Assembly (NCBI GenBank): GCA_902789175.1
Contig: CADANF010000015.1
Span: forward strand, 1-53,865
Reading direction: 5' to 3'
DNA length: 53,865 nt
DNA from: an uncultured Lachnospiraceae bacterium
Lineage (GTDB): Bacteria; Bacillota; Clostridia; Lachnospirales; Lachnospiraceae
Below are positions 43,601-53,694 of this stretch, one piece after another. Numbering within the stretch: position 1 is the first letter of the stretch; each line of letters starts with the position of its first letter. The notes below the pieces were generated by a model. The model made no database searches. It saw nothing but the letters and a program-made list of their open reading frames with translations, and had not been told where the DNA came from. Both the position numbers and the translations under genes were made by a program.

Positions 43601-43736
43601 CTGTCTTCATCTCTGGAGTTGAATTTATTTCTTCAACCGAGACATACTCACCTCGCTCACACCGTTTCAAAACTTTCTTCATTTCTTCACTCACGGGCAA
43701 CCCCGTCAACGCTACTATCTGTTCAATATCTGCCAT
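40608..43736 (-). CDS. Polyvalent protein: zeta-toxin-like kinase plus nucleotidyltransferase
   Basis: About 1042 aa from the ATG at 43736 (MADIEQIVALTG), with AGAAAGGA upstream; GTG at 43754 is an alternative. Residues about 105-260 are a zeta-toxin-type P-loop kinase (DIVIGLPASGKSS, then DNDEAK and RDVYLDAIMQGKN). An acidic, Gly/Asn/Asp/Ser-rich linker (about 440-525) separates it from an LPD16-like segment (VKIADRYISVESN...YGGKYPDSG). Near 712-735 is a nucleotidyltransferase core, LTGSRCRGIENEDSDIDVVV. A charged C-terminal part ends in basic KKKQVKEKS. Such multi-domain proteins are thought to enter recipients or protect the element. The linker DNA also encodes a nested gene at 42164-42391. 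Confidence 0.8.
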   Translation of the reverse strand: MADIEQIVALTGLPVSEEMKKVLKRCERGEYVSVEEINSTPEMKTAASCVSHQTPTIQLKDRDQIEAHVFDILSNYGSVSTDKYGRTLVDERGNTRYNDIVDQGSRLDIVIGLPASGKSSAIVETISKEHHSMLIDNDEAKRLFPEFNKGWGAGVVHAESQMVERDVYLDAIMQGKNIVLPKVGSDANKLLMDYILPAKLQGYKVNVHFVDLDRNKALGRMLNRFINKGRYLAPELIDKYANDRDGNRIAKAYAELADSGMVDGMSKWDNDVGYNELPKLKETKGLSDKFIVDAELNDLTDTKIVEGIRELFDKSGIDTYISDHDIEMQLSIRIDERLNMNYFYEEPESVDDVDYMVILKHAMDDNLTDMQYTLEEIHKAERMIEGGRESLPLNVQDSIVNFEYYAARQESDLNIMKDMYLNAKKKREAIKEAVTETVVDNKENGGISHEGNESDRRNDEESHTRGSGEFRVIGDGGNDRGSDAQGVNGDKREMGGDKGTSERGSQQTEARDNEEVHGRNSDSVERKVLYMDENNEPVYDRSIEGVDENTKALAVKIADRYISVESNGQDWEYMICDESFGLLYGGKYPDSGARIDEVVNSIIDELKTANVQRMQPLIYPQMVGLVSGHIMPEDTYEVVENFKELSNNVDRNENDKVKNSHETEALAPEIVEQFRAKTDELFHKIDDRSASEIEQDVLSTVKSILADYDIDATAIDAVLTGSRCRGIENEDSDIDVVVEIRGENEHEDSLFNLLNEEKLCIGGVEVDINPILPQESGTLAEYLPKAEEYLEEKMSTIRQADVNVQIDQNVVRESEDYKRAYDIAAKLDEWGQDFNIYEYNDTVDDCSAHVEELTACIMDGQTDGFKKYLQEAIDEGDENDIIIIRAKEIIKELEEYKPLAKVEEIEEQNYNMIDNRINNVEPKKEREAEKKQISASKAFPGAKYSNFKIKKNVEDAKYLLIADIKMPDKELIKDQAIGEFKDKETVIAFCKQNNIAYDDITNYLQNMIEHKKKQVKEKSDKATDKGSPELGKKGKGAGIDDG
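42164..42391 (-). CDS. Nested 75-aa protein inside the zeta gene (+1 frame)
   Basis: Out-of-frame ORF within the polyvalent gene linker. GGAGG is 8 bases before the ATG at 42391; in the host frame these bases encode Gly-Gly followed by Ile-Ser-His. The product starts MKEMNQTEEMMKNLTPEAQ and is a normal-looking amphipathic helical protein (ending REIMRKYMDETQIQ), whereas the host frame over the same bases is low-complexity (Gly, Asn, Asp, Arg, Glu). That contrast suggests the nested frame is the one under constraint. Same strand, same phase and same geometry as the nested TnpV gene at 50641-50994. Family not recognised. Confidence 0.55.
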   Translation of the reverse strand: MKEMNQTEEMMKNLTPEAQASFVSSEMVEMTEEAMHKASMEINERWAEIKALPREEASKLRREIMRKYMDETQIQ

Positions 43737-43765
43737 ATATTTTCCTTTCTGCACTTAGGCATAAT

Positions 43766-43800
43766 AAAAAGGCGTTACAAGTATTTCTACTCATAACGCC
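43766..43800 (-). terminator. Terminator with GAAA tetraloop after the 2729-aa gene
   Basis: GGCGTTA (43771-43777) pairs with TAACGCC (43794-43800); on the minus strand the inner stem GAGTA/TACTT closes a GAAA loop and the hairpin is followed by TTTTT. Sister of the hairpin at 52563-52600. It lies between the big gene and the zeta gene, so it may only attenuate. Confidence 0.75.
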
Positions 43801-43813
43801 CTGTCGCTGTTTA

Positions 43814-46800
43814 TTATATCGCCTGCTGATTCTTTCTATCTGTTATCAATGGTTCCTTTTTCTGAATATCAGATGAATTTTCATCCTTATCTTTCGCTTC
43901 AATCAAGCTCTTCTTTTCAGCAATCCTGTCAAAGATTGATGATACAACCACCTTATCAGATGTTTTATCTTTTGACTCTTTGGACTGACCTACCTCTTCA
44001 CTCTCTTCTACTTGATTTGCACCTGTTTCATCCATATTCAGAAGGGCATTAAGTTCATTCAGTCTGTCTAATTTCTGAGCTAGTTCCTCTTCCTGTTTGA
44101 ATGGTTTTGTTACCTCAACCTTAGCGGTCTCAAGCTGAGTCTCGGTATTGGCAAGCTGGTCCTTTGCCTTTTCAAGTCTCCCTTCAATGCTACCCAGAAC
44201 ATTATTTAGCCTTGTCATATTTCCGACAGGATCCGTTCCGACATCTATATGATAGGTCATAGCTCCCTTGATGCTGAGATCAAACTTTCTCTCGAATGCA
44301 TCAAACGATACCGAAAGCTTGAAACCGTGATATTCTCCAACTCCCATAGGTACATTGGCATGTTTCATACCTCTGCACATTTCTATAAGAGCTGTTCCGG
44401 CATCTTTACGCTCAGTATAAGTTGTATTACCTATCCTAATCTCGAATGGTTCTTTCGTTTCTTCTTTCTTGTCGTTAAATGTGGAATTTTCTGTTTTTTC
44501 ATCTTTTGTCGTATTTAAGGACAGAAATCCGGAATTTTCATCTTTTTCATCATTTTTCCGGATTTCCGGAATTGATGTCTGCTCTAGTTCTTCTGTCTTC
44601 ACTCTCTCAGCAAGTTCCGCCTTACTTTCTTTAAGATGATTCATATCTATCTCATATCCTTGGATTCTACCTTTAAGGTCAGCTATCTTCTTCGGATAAT
44701 TCTTTGATATATCATCTTCCAGTCTGTACTTTTGGCTTGTATGATTTGCCTTTAAGAGCTTCAGCTTCGATACCTGGATATCCAGATCCATCTTTTCTTT
44801 TATATATGGATTTCCCGTACAAAGTGCCTTGACTTCAGCATAAGTAAGTGCAGCTTCATCTACATCCTCACAGCTTCTGACCGGAGATTTGCTTGTCATT
44901 ATCTGACCGATGAATTTCTGCTTATTCTCAATCACCTGCCAACTATATGAATCAAATGTACCCTCTGTAACATACCTAAAAATCTTTACCGGCTTTCCAA
45001 GCTCCTTATACATATTTCCCTGCCTGATGATACGACCTTCCTGCTGTTCAATGTCAGATGGTCTCCAAGGCACGTCCAGATGATGAAGAGCTATAAGTCT
45101 GTCTTGAACATTAGTACCAGCTCCCATCTTCTGTGTCGAGCCAAGCAAAAAGCGGACCTGTCCGCTTCGTACTTTAGCAAACAAATCCGCTTTCTTTGTT
45201 TCTGTATTTGCATTATGTATAAATGCTATTTCTTCAGGTGGAACACCCTTGGCTATCAGCTTGTCCCGTATATCCTCATATACAGAAAATGAACCATCAC
45301 CTTTCGGTGTTGAAAGGTCACAGAATATCAACTGCGCACCTTTATTATCTGTTTCTTCTACATATATTTCATAAGCCTTATCTACACATGCTGCCGCCTT
45401 AGAATTTTCATTTTCCAGAAGCATATCTGAAATAAGTCTCTGATCAAGTGCAAGCTTACGTCCATCATTTGTGATTTTAAGCATGTTATCGACTGATGCA
45501 TCAACACTTCCACTTCGTACTCTCTCTGCCCTGTCGGCAAGTGCCTTTACCATTTCCTTCTGTTCTTCAGAAGGTTTCAGTACTACATTCTCAAATACAG
45601 CATCTGGAACATCCAGTTTCAGCATATCAGGAGTTTTAATATCTGCACTTTCCTTAAATAAGGCTATAAGCTCAGGAAGATTAAAGAACTTGGCAAATCT
45701 CGTCTTTGCTCTGTATCCCGTACCTTCCGGTGCAAGCTCTATTGCCGTCTGCGTTTCACCAAATGCCGATGCCCACGCATCAAACTGAGTTAGATTCATC
45801 TTCTTAAGTGTATTATACTGAAGATATCTCATATTGGTATAAAGTTCGGTCATGGAATTACTTATCGGAGTTCCGGTAGCAAATGTAACACCTTTTCCTC
45901 CAGTCAGTTCATCCATGTACTGGCACTTTGCGAACATATCTGAAGACTTCTGTGCATCAGTCTGAGCTATACCTGCAACATTACGCATCTTGGTATAAAG
46001 GAAAAGGTTCTTGTAGTTGTGCGATTCGTCCACAAAAAGTCTATCCACGCCCAACTGTTCAAAGGTAACTACATCATCTTTCCTGCTTGTATCATTAAGC
46101 TTTTCAAGTTTTACCTTTAACTGTTTTCTGGTTTTCTCCATCTCTTTTATGGTATATCTCTCACCTCTTTCAGCCTTGGCAAGTGCTATGGCTTCCTCAA
46201 TTTCATTTATCTGAGCTTCTATAGTAGCAGCCTGTCTCTCGGTAGAAAGTGGTATCTTCTCAAACTGGGTATGACCTATAATAACAGCATCATAATCACC
46301 TGTCGCAATCCTTGAACAGAACTTCTTTCTATTGGCAGGTTCAAAATCTTTCTTTGTGGCTACAAGTATATTTGCTCCTGGATAAAGCTGAAGGAAGTCA
46401 GCTCCCCACTGCTCGGTAAGATGATTCGGAACTACAAAAAGACTCTTTCTGCATAGTCCAAGCCTCTTGCTTTCCATGGCAGCCGCAGCCATTTCCCAAG
46501 TCTTTCCCGCGCCAACGCAATGGGCAAGTAATGTATTATCACCATATAACTCATGTGCCACCGCATTCTTCTGATGAGGTCTCAAAGTAATCTCCGGAGA
46601 CATTCCCGGAAATACAAGGTGTGAACCATCATACTCTCTTGGTCTTGTGGAATTGAAAAGCTCATTATACTTCTTTACAAGAGTCTCCCTTCTTTCAGGA
46701 TCAGCAAATACCCAATCCTTGAATGCTTCTCTTATTGCTTCTTGCTTCTGACTTGCAAGTGTAGTCTCTCTCTTATTAAGGACTCTCTTTTCCTTACCAT

Positions 46801-49800
46801 CCTCTATGATAGTATCATAAACTCTGCTGTCCTTAAGATTAAGGGAATCCTCTAAAATCTTATAAGCATTTGCTCTTTCAGTACCATAGGTGGCATTTAC
46901 AAGAGGATTGTTTCTGTCGGCATTCTTACCTCTGATGTTCCACTGTCCTGTGATATCAGAATACTGGACACCTACTATACTCTGACTCCATCTGCTGTTA
47001 GTGAGATATTCAGGAGTCTTGAAGGTTTCCTTCATGAACTGTTCGTAATACTCCGGCTCTATCCATGTAGCACCAATCCTTACCTCAATCTCAGAAGCAT
47101 CAAGGTCCTTCGGCATAACCTTCTGCAAAGCCTGGACATTTATACTGTAATCAGAATCCGATTCAGCCATTGACTCAGCTATCCGAAGCTTATCCCTTAC
47201 ATTTCCGGAAAGGTACTCATCTGCAGTCTCCCATCTGTCTGTTTCGGGATTCTTATATATAACACCCATAAGGTCTTCTGTTATATCTTTCTCCGTCTTT
47301 CCTGTCAGCTCTGCCATAAATGGTACATCGACACCTGCCTTCTCATTAAGAGATACCGCAAGAGCTTCACTGGCTGTATCCACGCTTGTTACAACCTCGG
47401 CCTTCTTTATAGTTCGCTTTGTGAACATATCAGCCTTATCAAGGAAGTTGCCATCCGCATCGAACTTCTCCAATGAGGCAAGAAGTGAATAACTTGAATC
47501 CTGGCTGAAGGCACTCTTATTAGTCCTTGAATTGATACGACCGAACTTCTTCTCAAATGCGTCATATAACTCATTCAATTCTGTCTGCTTTGCTTCGATT
47601 GCATTATCAGAATACTCCTCAAGCTGCATATCAATAAGATTTCTGGTACAATCTCTGATTCCAACCATCTCCTTGATACGCTCCAGCTTGCTGTCAGCCA
47701 TATCCACAGGTTTCATTACCGAATTCTCACGATAATAAAGCTCATTATCTATTATGGTATAGCTGAAATTCTTTACGCTTGGATCCGCAGGAATAGTTCT
47801 GTCCTCAAGGTCATTCTCTACATCATCAAGAGTAATCTCTGGAAGGTCAATAAAGCCATCTATATGTTCAAGTGCCTCATTTAGTTGTTCCGAAAAGCTC
47901 TTTTCTGATGGTTCATCTGGCAAGCATGCACTCTCCATTCCAAAAGGCCCTGATATCATTTCCATGTGACCAACTATCATTTCCGGGTGGTCAGCGAAAT
48001 ATGCATTCATCTGTATGCCATCTGCATTCTCTTTTGTATGAATCCAGTCCGGTTCATCCTTAACAAGCCTATCTCTCTTTTTGAATATAAGAATATCAGA
48101 TGTAACCTCTGTTCCGGCATTAGCCTTAAATGCAGTATTTGGAAGTCTAACAGCACCAAGAAGCTCAGCCCTTTCAGCAAGAAACTTACGAACTGACTCA
48201 TTCTGCTTATCCATGGTTCCCTTTGAAGTGACAAATGCAATAACTCCACCAGGTCTCACCTTATCAAGTGTCTTTGCAAAGAAATAATCATGGATAAGGA
48301 AGTTATACTTATCATATTCTTTATCCTGAACCTTATACTGTCCAAAAGGGACATTTCCGATAGCAACATCAAAGAAGTCATTCGGATATGTTGTCTTTTC
48401 AAATCCTTTTATCTGAACATCAGCCTTTGGATATAACTGTCTTGCGATACGACCACTGATACTGTCCAGCTCTACGCCATAAAGTCTGCTCTGCTCCATA
48501 CTCTCAGGGAGCATACCGAAAAAATTACCAACACCCATTGATGGTTCAAGAATATTACCCTTTTCAAATCCGAATCTTTCAAGTGTATTATAGATACCTC
48601 TTATGATATCAGGACTTGTGTAATGCGCATTAAGAGTACTCTCCCTTGCCGAAGCATATTCTTCTGGTGACAGAAGATTTTTCAACTCTGTATATTGGGA
48701 AGACCAGTTACTCTTTGTTTCATCAAATGCATCTGCGAGCCCGCCCCATCCAACATACTGAGCAAGAATCTCCTGTTCTTCAGTAGTGGCAGTTCTGTTC
48801 TCTTCTTCAATCTTTTGCAATGTATTTATAGCAAGGGCATTTCTCTGAAACTTCTCCTTTTGAGTGCCTTCACCAAGATGGTTATCAGTAATGTGATAAT
48901 TTTTACCATCTAGCTTTTGGACTTTTCGTCCAGAAGTTTCCTCTTCGCTGCCAGCGAATTCTATGCCTTCATTCAATCGTTCGAGCGCATTATCCTGCAT
49001 TTCGAGCGCATTTTTGTCCACTGAGCCAGAATCCGTTATATTATTAGAGGTTATACCTTCATTTTCTATATCCGAATCTGTATGCTCTGTGCTGACACTT
49101 TCTGTATGCTCCGAGCTAACAGAATCCCGTTCTCTAACCTTATCCCATACATCATCGGGAACAGAAACAAGGCTATCAAAATTAAGATAATTCAGTTCAT
49201 ACTCTATAAGTGATTCAAGGCTCTCATACTTTTCTGTATCAAGCTTCTCGTCATCAATGAACATGCTGATACTATAATCAGTAAGATCCGCCGACACCTG
49301 AACTGTATGCTCGATTCCAGTCTCTTCATCCGTAACTTCCGTATAAGCAAGCTCCACATTGGACATATCCTTAAAATCAACTTCATGTGAAAATTCATCA
49401 ATACAGTAATCATTTATAAGGTTTATAGCCTTATCAAGTAATACATTTTCCGAATCAGCTATATCCGCCTGTGCAGCTTCAAGCGCTTTTCTATCATGTT
49501 CCTCTTTCTGCTCCGGAGTCAGATATCTGTTCTCAAATACAAGCTGTTCTATTCTCTTGGATACAACATTCCAGCTAAGTAGAACCTTTGCATAAGGCTC
49601 CATGATGTTACCCTTCTGAAGTTGTATACCCTTTGCATCATAATCCTCATAACTGTGCCACGATCCGCTTATAGCACTTGTACGACCTCCGGTTCCATAC
49701 TCCTTCTTCAGAAAGTCAGCCAGTTCCTTTCTGTCATGACCTTCCATCACAAAATCATATATACGGAACTTCCCTCCGGCAAATCCGCTGCCACCTGAAA

Positions 49801-52003
49801 GAACACTGTCAATCTCATCCTGAGTGATAAAGCTTTCCGACATTATCTCAACTGAATCCTTAGTAGGAAGCTCCCTCTTAGGTCCAGCAAATCCAGTTAT
49901 CTTATCCGCCAATTCTCCTGGTGAAGGAGTAAGTCTCCATTGCTGTTCTATTTCGCCACGTCTTAACGCTTCAACTCTATCCAAAATGTCATCACGGATA
50001 ATAGCAGCGCCCTCTTGTGTGGAAAGTATTTCTCTTATCTGCTCTGTTGAATCAGGATAATTATTCTGCTTAAGTTCAAAGCCTTTAGGTTTCTCGCTTA
50101 TAGCATCTCTGTAAAAAAAATAGATATTATCAGCAAGTTCAGCTCTGTAAGTCTGTTCAGAGATAAATGCTTCATTACCGGTAAAATAATCACCTGCTTC
50201 TATGATATTTCTTGTTCTGCTCTCAACATCATCCCATGTCAGATACACATCGGGACTGTTCACAGCACTGCGACCATGGGATATGCTCATGCCATCAGAG
50301 TTGTACCAGACAGATATATCACTTCCATTTATTTCAAAGCCTTTTCCTCCGGTACGATATTCCTTTTTGAGAAACTCAGACATATACTCAGGAGTATGTT
50401 CTTCTCGGTATTTCTCGAATATCCTTGCCCTGCTATCCTTCTGACCGCTTCCAGTCTTCAGAATCTCCGCTATATCTTCATCGGAAATAGAAAAAGCGGC
50501 AGGAGTTTTAACATTTGTCTCTGCTTCTGCCGCCAGTATCGTTCCCATCTGTTCTTCAAGCAATGGGAATAAACTCATCTGCTCATATTCAACTGAGGGA
50601 TTAAGTGTACTTAAAGAATCCGCTTCAAGCTCACTGCCCATTATAGGCTGTAAACGATCTCCCTCAGAACTATCTCGTCTGCTCTGTTCACTATCGAGTT
50701 GCGTCTGCGAACCCATTCCATCTGATCTGCCGCTTTCAGTTCCTCGGTTACTTCCTCTTCCTTCATCAGATGTTCTATTATTCTCTCGGCTCTCTCCTCT
50801 GCCTGCTTCTGAATCGTGAGGCAGTGCTCCAGAAGTGTTCCCATCAGGAGTTTCCCGTTGTAGATTCCTTTGTGGTGTTCCTTCAGAAATGTCCGTCTCA
50901 GCATTCCGTACTTCGTGAGTGTCTCCTGTGGTTCCTCCGGAAGTGTCAGGTTCGGTATCTGATAATCCCCTTCCTGTCTGTAAGTTATCTCCATAGCTTG
51001 TACCTCCTTCTTTAATCTCATTATTAGTTACAGGCTTCGTAAAAGCCTCATTTTCAGTTTTTTCAGTGTTTTTGATGAATATCTTGTCTGCGTCTTCACT
51101 TTCACGCTTTAAAGCATTATAGTGATGTTCTGATTCATTTTCAAGTCCTTTATCATAAGATTTTTCAGTTTTTATTTTTTCAGTTATTTCTTTAGCAAAT
51201 GTTCTGTCAATCTGCGCTTCGATATTTTTATCTTCTTCCTTTTCTGCCCTTTTCTCCAAAACTTCAATTGTACGCCCTATCTCCATAAGGACAGGCTCGC
51301 ACATATCGGTTGTAGCGGTTCCAAGAACCGACAATGTTTCAGGAGAATCAAAATCGGTAATATAATCAAAGTTCAGATCTCCCAGATATGCGTCCGCTTC
51401 TTCATCACATCTTGAAAGCAGAGAATACGCAATACTTGCTCCAAGAGTCTCTCGAAGACGCATTTTCACATTGAATTCATCAAGACCGGAAAGACTTGAA
51501 CTCTCCTGCACTTCAATAAGATCATTTACAACATCCGGAGCATATTCTGCTGCTATCCTATTTGATAATTCAATAAGTCTGTCAGCAAATGGTCTTGCTT
51601 CATTTGTTTTTCCGTAAATGCCTTCAAGTCTCCTAATAACGTCAGTCTCATAGTTTTCCTGCATCTCCCAGAGCTTCGGCAGCACACCATTTACTCTCGA
51701 TCTGTGAACATCAGATACATCGAACACATATCTAAGCTTTGGTCGTTCAGAACTGTCATCTATAAGAGCAATACCCTTTGCACCACGATTTACCCAGCAA
51801 TGCATACGATTATTCCACAGCTCAATAGGTGCACAAGCCTTTGCATCAGGTCTCTGCGCATAAACTAGAAGCTGATCACTAAATGAATAGCGATAGTTCC
51901 TTGACGCTGTTTTTAGAAAATCAACCCAGTCGCCAGGGCTGCTCGATACACGTTCAAATGTATCCTTGGCAAGACGAACTATCTCGTCAAATCTGTTAGC
52001 CAT
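43814..52003 (-). CDS. 2729-aa polyvalent element protein: ArdC-like, N6-methylase-like and SNF2 helicase domains
   Basis: N-terminus (1-120; [29 protein letters not shown]) is the ArdC/LPD-type domain of Clostridia ICE proteins. A charged linker (about 325-460) overlaps the nested tnpV. Two related repeats follow ([13 protein letters not shown]...GKFRIYDF and [26 protein letters not shown]), seen in these proteins. The methylase-like domain has [11 protein letters not shown] (about 1150) and GNVPFGQY (about 1214); the usual NPPY is NVPF, so catalysis is uncertain. The SNF2-like helicase has [11 protein letters not shown] (about 1830), DESHNYKN (about 1989), ATGTPISNS and EGRIIRQGN. Thought to protect or process incoming element DNA (inference). 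No frameshift seen over 8.2 kb. Confidence 0.88.
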   Translation of the reverse strand: MANRFDEIVRLAKDTFERVSSSPGDWVDFLKTASRNYRYSFSDQLLVYAQRPDAKACAPIELWNNRMHCWVNRGAKGIALIDDSSERPKLRYVFDVSDVHRSRVNGVLPKLWEMQENYETDVIRRLEGIYGKTNEARPFADRLIELSNRIAAEYAPDVVNDLIEVQESSSLSGLDEFNVKMRLRETLGASIAYSLLSRCDEEADAYLGDLNFDYITDFDSPETLSVLGTATTDMCEPVLMEIGRTIEVLEKRAEKEEDKNIEAQIDRTFAKEITEKIKTEKSYDKGLENESEHHYNALKRESEDADKIFIKNTEKTENEAFTKPVTNNEIKEGGTSYGDNLQTGRGLSDTEPDTSGGTTGDTHEVRNAETDISEGTPQRNLQRETPDGNTSGALPHDSEAGRGESRENNRTSDEGRGSNRGTESGRSDGMGSQTQLDSEQSRRDSSEGDRLQPIMGSELEADSLSTLNPSVEYEQMSLFPLLEEQMGTILAAEAETNVKTPAAFSISDEDIAEILKTGSGQKDSRARIFEKYREEHTPEYMSEFLKKEYRTGGKGFEINGSDISVWYNSDGMSISHGRSAVNSPDVYLTWDDVESRTRNIIEAGDYFTGNEAFISEQTYRAELADNIYFFYRDAISEKPKGFELKQNNYPDSTEQIREILSTQEGAAIIRDDILDRVEALRRGEIEQQWRLTPSPGELADKITGFAGPKRELPTKDSVEIMSESFITQDEIDSVLSGGSGFAGGKFRIYDFVMEGHDRKELADFLKKEYGTGGRTSAISGSWHSYEDYDAKGIQLQKGNIMEPYAKVLLSWNVVSKRIEQLVFENRYLTPEQKEEHDRKALEAAQADIADSENVLLDKAINLINDYCIDEFSHEVDFKDMSNVELAYTEVTDEETGIEHTVQVSADLTDYSISMFIDDEKLDTEKYESLESLIEYELNYLNFDSLVSVPDDVWDKVRERDSVSSEHTESVSTEHTDSDIENEGITSNNITDSGSVDKNALEMQDNALERLNEGIEFAGSEEETSGRKVQKLDGKNYHITDNHLGEGTQKEKFQRNALAINTLQKIEEENRTATTEEQEILAQYVGWGGLADAFDETKSNWSSQYTELKNLLSPEEYASARESTLNAHYTSPDIIRGIYNTLERFGFEKGNILEPSMGVGNFFGMLPESMEQSRLYGVELDSISGRIARQLYPKADVQIKGFEKTTYPNDFFDVAIGNVPFGQYKVQDKEYDKYNFLIHDYFFAKTLDKVRPGGVIAFVTSKGTMDKQNESVRKFLAERAELLGAVRLPNTAFKANAGTEVTSDILIFKKRDRLVKDEPDWIHTKENADGIQMNAYFADHPEMIVGHMEMISGPFGMESACLPDEPSEKSFSEQLNEALEHIDGFIDLPEITLDDVENDLEDRTIPADPSVKNFSYTIIDNELYYRENSVMKPVDMADSKLERIKEMVGIRDCTRNLIDMQLEEYSDNAIEAKQTELNELYDAFEKKFGRINSRTNKSAFSQDSSYSLLASLEKFDADGNFLDKADMFTKRTIKKAEVVTSVDTASEALAVSLNEKAGVDVPFMAELTGKTEKDITEDLMGVIYKNPETDRWETADEYLSGNVRDKLRIAESMAESDSDYSINVQALQKVMPKDLDASEIEVRIGATWIEPEYYEQFMKETFKTPEYLTNSRWSQSIVGVQYSDITGQWNIRGKNADRNNPLVNATYGTERANAYKILEDSLNLKDSRVYDTIIEDGKEKRVLNKRETTLASQKQEAIREAFKDWVFADPERRETLVKKYNELFNSTRPREYDGSHLVFPGMSPEITLRPHQKNAVAHELYGDNTLLAHCVGAGKTWEMAAAAMESKRLGLCRKSLFVVPNHLTEQWGADFLQLYPGANILVATKKDFEPANRKKFCSRIATGDYDAVIIGHTQFEKIPLSTERQAATIEAQINEIEEAIALAKAERGERYTIKEMEKTRKQLKVKLEKLNDTSRKDDVVTFEQLGVDRLFVDESHNYKNLFLYTKMRNVAGIAQTDAQKSSDMFAKCQYMDELTGGKGVTFATGTPISNSMTELYTNMRYLQYNTLKKMNLTQFDAWASAFGETQTAIELAPEGTGYRAKTRFAKFFNLPELIALFKESADIKTPDMLKLDVPDAVFENVVLKPSEEQKEMVKALADRAERVRSGSVDASVDNMLKITNDGRKLALDQRLISDMLLENENSKAAACVDKAYEIYVEETDNKGAQLIFCDLSTPKGDGSFSVYEDIRDKLIAKGVPPEEIAFIHNANTETKKADLFAKVRSGQVRFLLGSTQKMGAGTNVQDRLIALHHLDVPWRPSDIEQQEGRIIRQGNMYKELGKPVKIFRYVTEGTFDSYSWQVIENKQKFIGQIMTSKSPVRSCEDVDEAALTYAEVKALCTGNPYIKEKMDLDIQVSKLKLLKANHTSQKYRLEDDISKNYPKKIADLKGRIQGYEIDMNHLKESKAELAERVKTEELEQTSIPEIRKNDEKDENSGFLSLNTTKDEKTENSTFNDKKEETKEPFEIRIGNTTYTERKDAGTALIEMCRGMKHANVPMGVGEYHGFKLSVSFDAFERKFDLSIKGAMTYHIDVGTDPVGNMTRLNNVLGSIEGRLEKAKDQLANTETQLETAKVEVTKPFKQEEELAQKLDRLNELNALLNMDETGANQVEESEEVGQSKESKDKTSDKVVVSSIFDRIAEKKSLIEAKDKDENSSDIQKKEPLITDRKNQQAI
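50641..50994 (-). CDS. tnpV: TnpV-family protein nested out of frame in the 2729-aa gene
   Basis: 117 aa, starting [27 protein letters not shown] is 8 bases before the ATG; the host frame reads the same bases as Glu-Gly-Gly-Thr-Ser. The product matches Tnp[30 protein letters not shown], a [18 protein letters not shown] helix, and the hallmark end [24 protein letters not shown]. TnpV proteins are small, transposon-associated and of unknown function. The host frame over this stretch is low-complexity, so the nested gene is probably the constrained one. +1 phase relative to the host. Confidence 0.82.
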   Translation of the reverse strand: MEITYRQEGDYQIPNLTLPEEPQETLTKYGMLRRTFLKEHHKGIYNGKLLMGTLLEHCLTIQKQAEERAERIIEHLMKEEEVTEELKAADQMEWVRRRNSIVNRADEIVLREIVYSL

Positions 52004-52033
52004 AAATGCCTCCTTATAATAGTTTTTTATGTT

Positions 52034-52546
52034 CTATATATTTAAACTTTCGATAATAATCTGTTTAGGCAGAAAGTTATGACAGAAATAACTGCTACTG
52101 AATGTTATTCTCTTATCTATATTTCCCCTGTTATTGAATAGCATTCTTTGTTCAAACATCAACAGTTCCAACTGTTTATTTCTGAATAACTGTTTCGGTG
52201 CCGAATCATTAAGCCAAGTATTACTCATAATAAGTGCAAATGGCTTGTCGAATGATAATGCCCTTTCAAATATCTTTCTTTTTCCCGTAAATGGTGGATT
52301 CGATACGATAACATCCCATATTAGGGGTTCATATTCATAAAAATCCTGTCCATAATCTATATGAGAATAAATCACTTTATATCCTGCTGCTTTAATCTGT
52401 TTAACAAACTCTGAAGATTCTTTATCAAAAGGACACCATACGATGCTTCCGGGTGGTATATACTTGATAATGGGTTCTACCGCATAGGGAAGCGTCATGC
52501 ACTCATCATTTCTTCCAGCAGAATAAAGAATTTCTCTGCTATCCAT
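52034..52546 (-). CDS. Small N6-adenine DNA methyltransferase-like protein
   Basis: 170 aa from MDSREILYSAGRNDECMTLPYAVEPIIKYI, with GGAAAGGAG 4 bases before the ATG at 52546. It carries catalytic motif IV as DVIVSNPPFTGKRKIFERAL (near 78-95) and motif I is replaced by VWCPFDKESSEFV, as in the single-domain methylase-like proteins of phages and ICEs (the CPFD...NPPF group). It may methylate element DNA against restriction. It starts the gene run leading into the 2729-aa gene and follows a terminator-like hairpin. Confidence 0.75.
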   Translation of the reverse strand: MDSREILYSAGRNDECMTLPYAVEPIIKYIPPGSIVWCPFDKESSEFVKQIKAAGYKVIYSHIDYGQDFYEYEPLIWDVIVSNPPFTGKRKIFERALSFDKPFALIMSNTWLNDSAPKQLFRNKQLELLMFEQRMLFNNRGNIDKRITFSSSYFCHNFLPKQIIIESLNI

Positions 52547-52562
52547 CAATCTCCTTTCCACG

Positions 52563-52600
52563 AAAAAAAGCGCTACAAGTATTTCTACTCATAGCGCCTT
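52563..52600 (-). terminator. Terminator with GAAA tetraloop, second copy
   Basis: GCGCTA (52570-52575) pairs with TAGCGC (52592-52597). The loop region CAAGTATTTCTACTCA is identical to that of the hairpin at 43766-43800 and a T-A pair is replaced by C-G in the stem. TTTTTTT follows on the minus strand. Confidence 0.75.
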
Positions 52601-52639
52601 ATCGCTGTATCTTTAATATTCTGTTATAAAATATGTATT

Positions 52640-52834
52640 CTACTTTCTTATACTATTCTTTGCATCTTCTTCGGAAGAAAAAAGCCTGCTTTCATGAACT
52701 CTTATTCCTCCACCAGAATCAACAAACTTTATAATATACGAGCCTGCAATATGCTTTGTAATCTTCACCTTTCTGATAAAACGGTTTGATTCTACAATAT
52801 ATGCAGCATCTCCAACTTGATATTTCTGTGCCAT
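52640..52834 (-). CDS. 64-aa hypothetical protein
   Basis: From MAQKYQVGDAAYIVESNRFI, with GAGGTG 6 bases before the ATG; an in-frame GTG at 52843 is less supported. The sequence VGDAAYIVESNRFIRKVKITKHIAGSYIIKFVDSGGGIRVHESRLF looks like a small SH3/KOW-like beta barrel, followed by FSSEEDAKNSIRK. This type of short protein is common beside ICE methylase genes. Role unknown. Confidence 0.6.
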   Translation of the reverse strand: MAQKYQVGDAAYIVESNRFIRKVKITKHIAGSYIIKFVDSGGGIRVHESRLFSSEEDAKNSIRK

Positions 52835-52954
52835 AAACCTCACCTCACAGGTTCATTAGAAACAGTTTACTTGGATTATCTTCCGGTATTATGTTCTAAC
52901 GATCATCTCGACAAATCTCCGTTTATCACGTGCCTTAGAGAAAAAAAATGAAAT

Positions 52955-53239
52955 TTAAGATTTTCTATGAATAATCCAATCTCTTTCTGAATGGTCTTTT
53001 TCCGCGTATTCACCATAATTCAAATCAGCAAAATCAGCCATTGAATAGTCAATAGTTAATATATCGGCTAATGAAACTATCTTTGCTTCATCTTCTTTAT
53101 GAATGTCACCGCATAAAAACTGCCAATACCCGTCTTCATCATGTGATACATAAAGTATTGGCCTTTGTTTATACAAAACATGACAACAAGTAAAACAGGC
53201 TGTATCTAGAGAATCATAAAAAGGAATATTTATTTTCAT
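52955..53239 (-). CDS. 94-aa hypothetical protein (DUF2185-like pattern)
   Basis: MKINIPFYDSLDTACFTCCH with the core PILYVSHDEDGYWQFLCG and IVSLADILTIDYSM. The SHDEDGDWQFLCG-type pattern occurs in small proteins of Gram-positive bacteria that I associate loosely with DUF2185/immunity-like families. Several cysteines near 15-20 suggest metal or redox use. It reads in line with its minus-strand neighbours. Function not assigned. Confidence 0.5.
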   Translation of the reverse strand: MKINIPFYDSLDTACFTCCHVLYKQRPILYVSHDEDGYWQFLCGDIHKEDEAKIVSLADILTIDYSMADFADLNYGEYAEKDHSERDWIIHRKS

Positions 53240-53307
53240 TATTTTACACCTTTAACCTTCTGTTTTTTTCACTAAATAACTTAAAGAGATAAATTCATAA
53301 CAAGCAT

Positions 53308-53694
53308 TTAGCCCTGCTTAGATATGTCTGCGTAATTATGACTCAATTCAAGTTCTTTATTGACTCCATCTGGCAGCTTAAGCTTATCTCTAATAGTATT
53401 CATCATTGATAAATATCCATTCCACTTAAAGCCAAGTTCACAAATCATACAGTCACCCGTCTGAAATTCATATCTTTCAAAATCCCACGAACCGTTATAT
53501 GACAAAAAATTCTCAGTTATCAAAATCGCCTCATGGAGTGCTTCAGCATTTTGTGACGATAATATTATTTTTCCTTCACAATACTTGTCTTTTTCAATTT
53601 TATGAATTCTATCACCAAGATTTTGAAGCATGTCATTTATTTTAATATCTCTCCGAGTTGGAACTTTCACTTTCTCAGATATTTTTCCCTCCAT
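53308..53694 (-). CDS. 128-aa hypothetical protein
   Basis: From MEGKISEKVKVPTRRDIKIND, with GGGG 8 bases before the ATG at 53694. Helical N-terminal half, then ILITENFLSYNGSWDFERYEFQTGDCMICELGFKWNGYLSMMNTIRDKL. No family recognised. Minus strand in line with the element genes. Confidence 0.45.
   Translation of the reverse strand: MEGKISEKVKVPTRRDIKINDMLQNLGDRIHKIEKDKYCEGKIILSSQNAEALHEAILITENFLSYNGSWDFERYEFQTGDCMICELGFKWNGYLSMMNTIRDKLKLPDGVNKELELSHNYADISKQG

Noticed and set aside
48007-48249. Minus-strand 80-codon frame inside the 2729-aa gene, considered as a third nested gene
   Set aside because: No Shine-Dalgarno, Leu-rich shadow composition, and the host frame here encodes a conserved methylase region.
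49204-49413. Minus-strand 69-codon frame inside the 2729-aa gene
   Set aside because: No ribosome binding site and no protein-like pattern; shadow frame.
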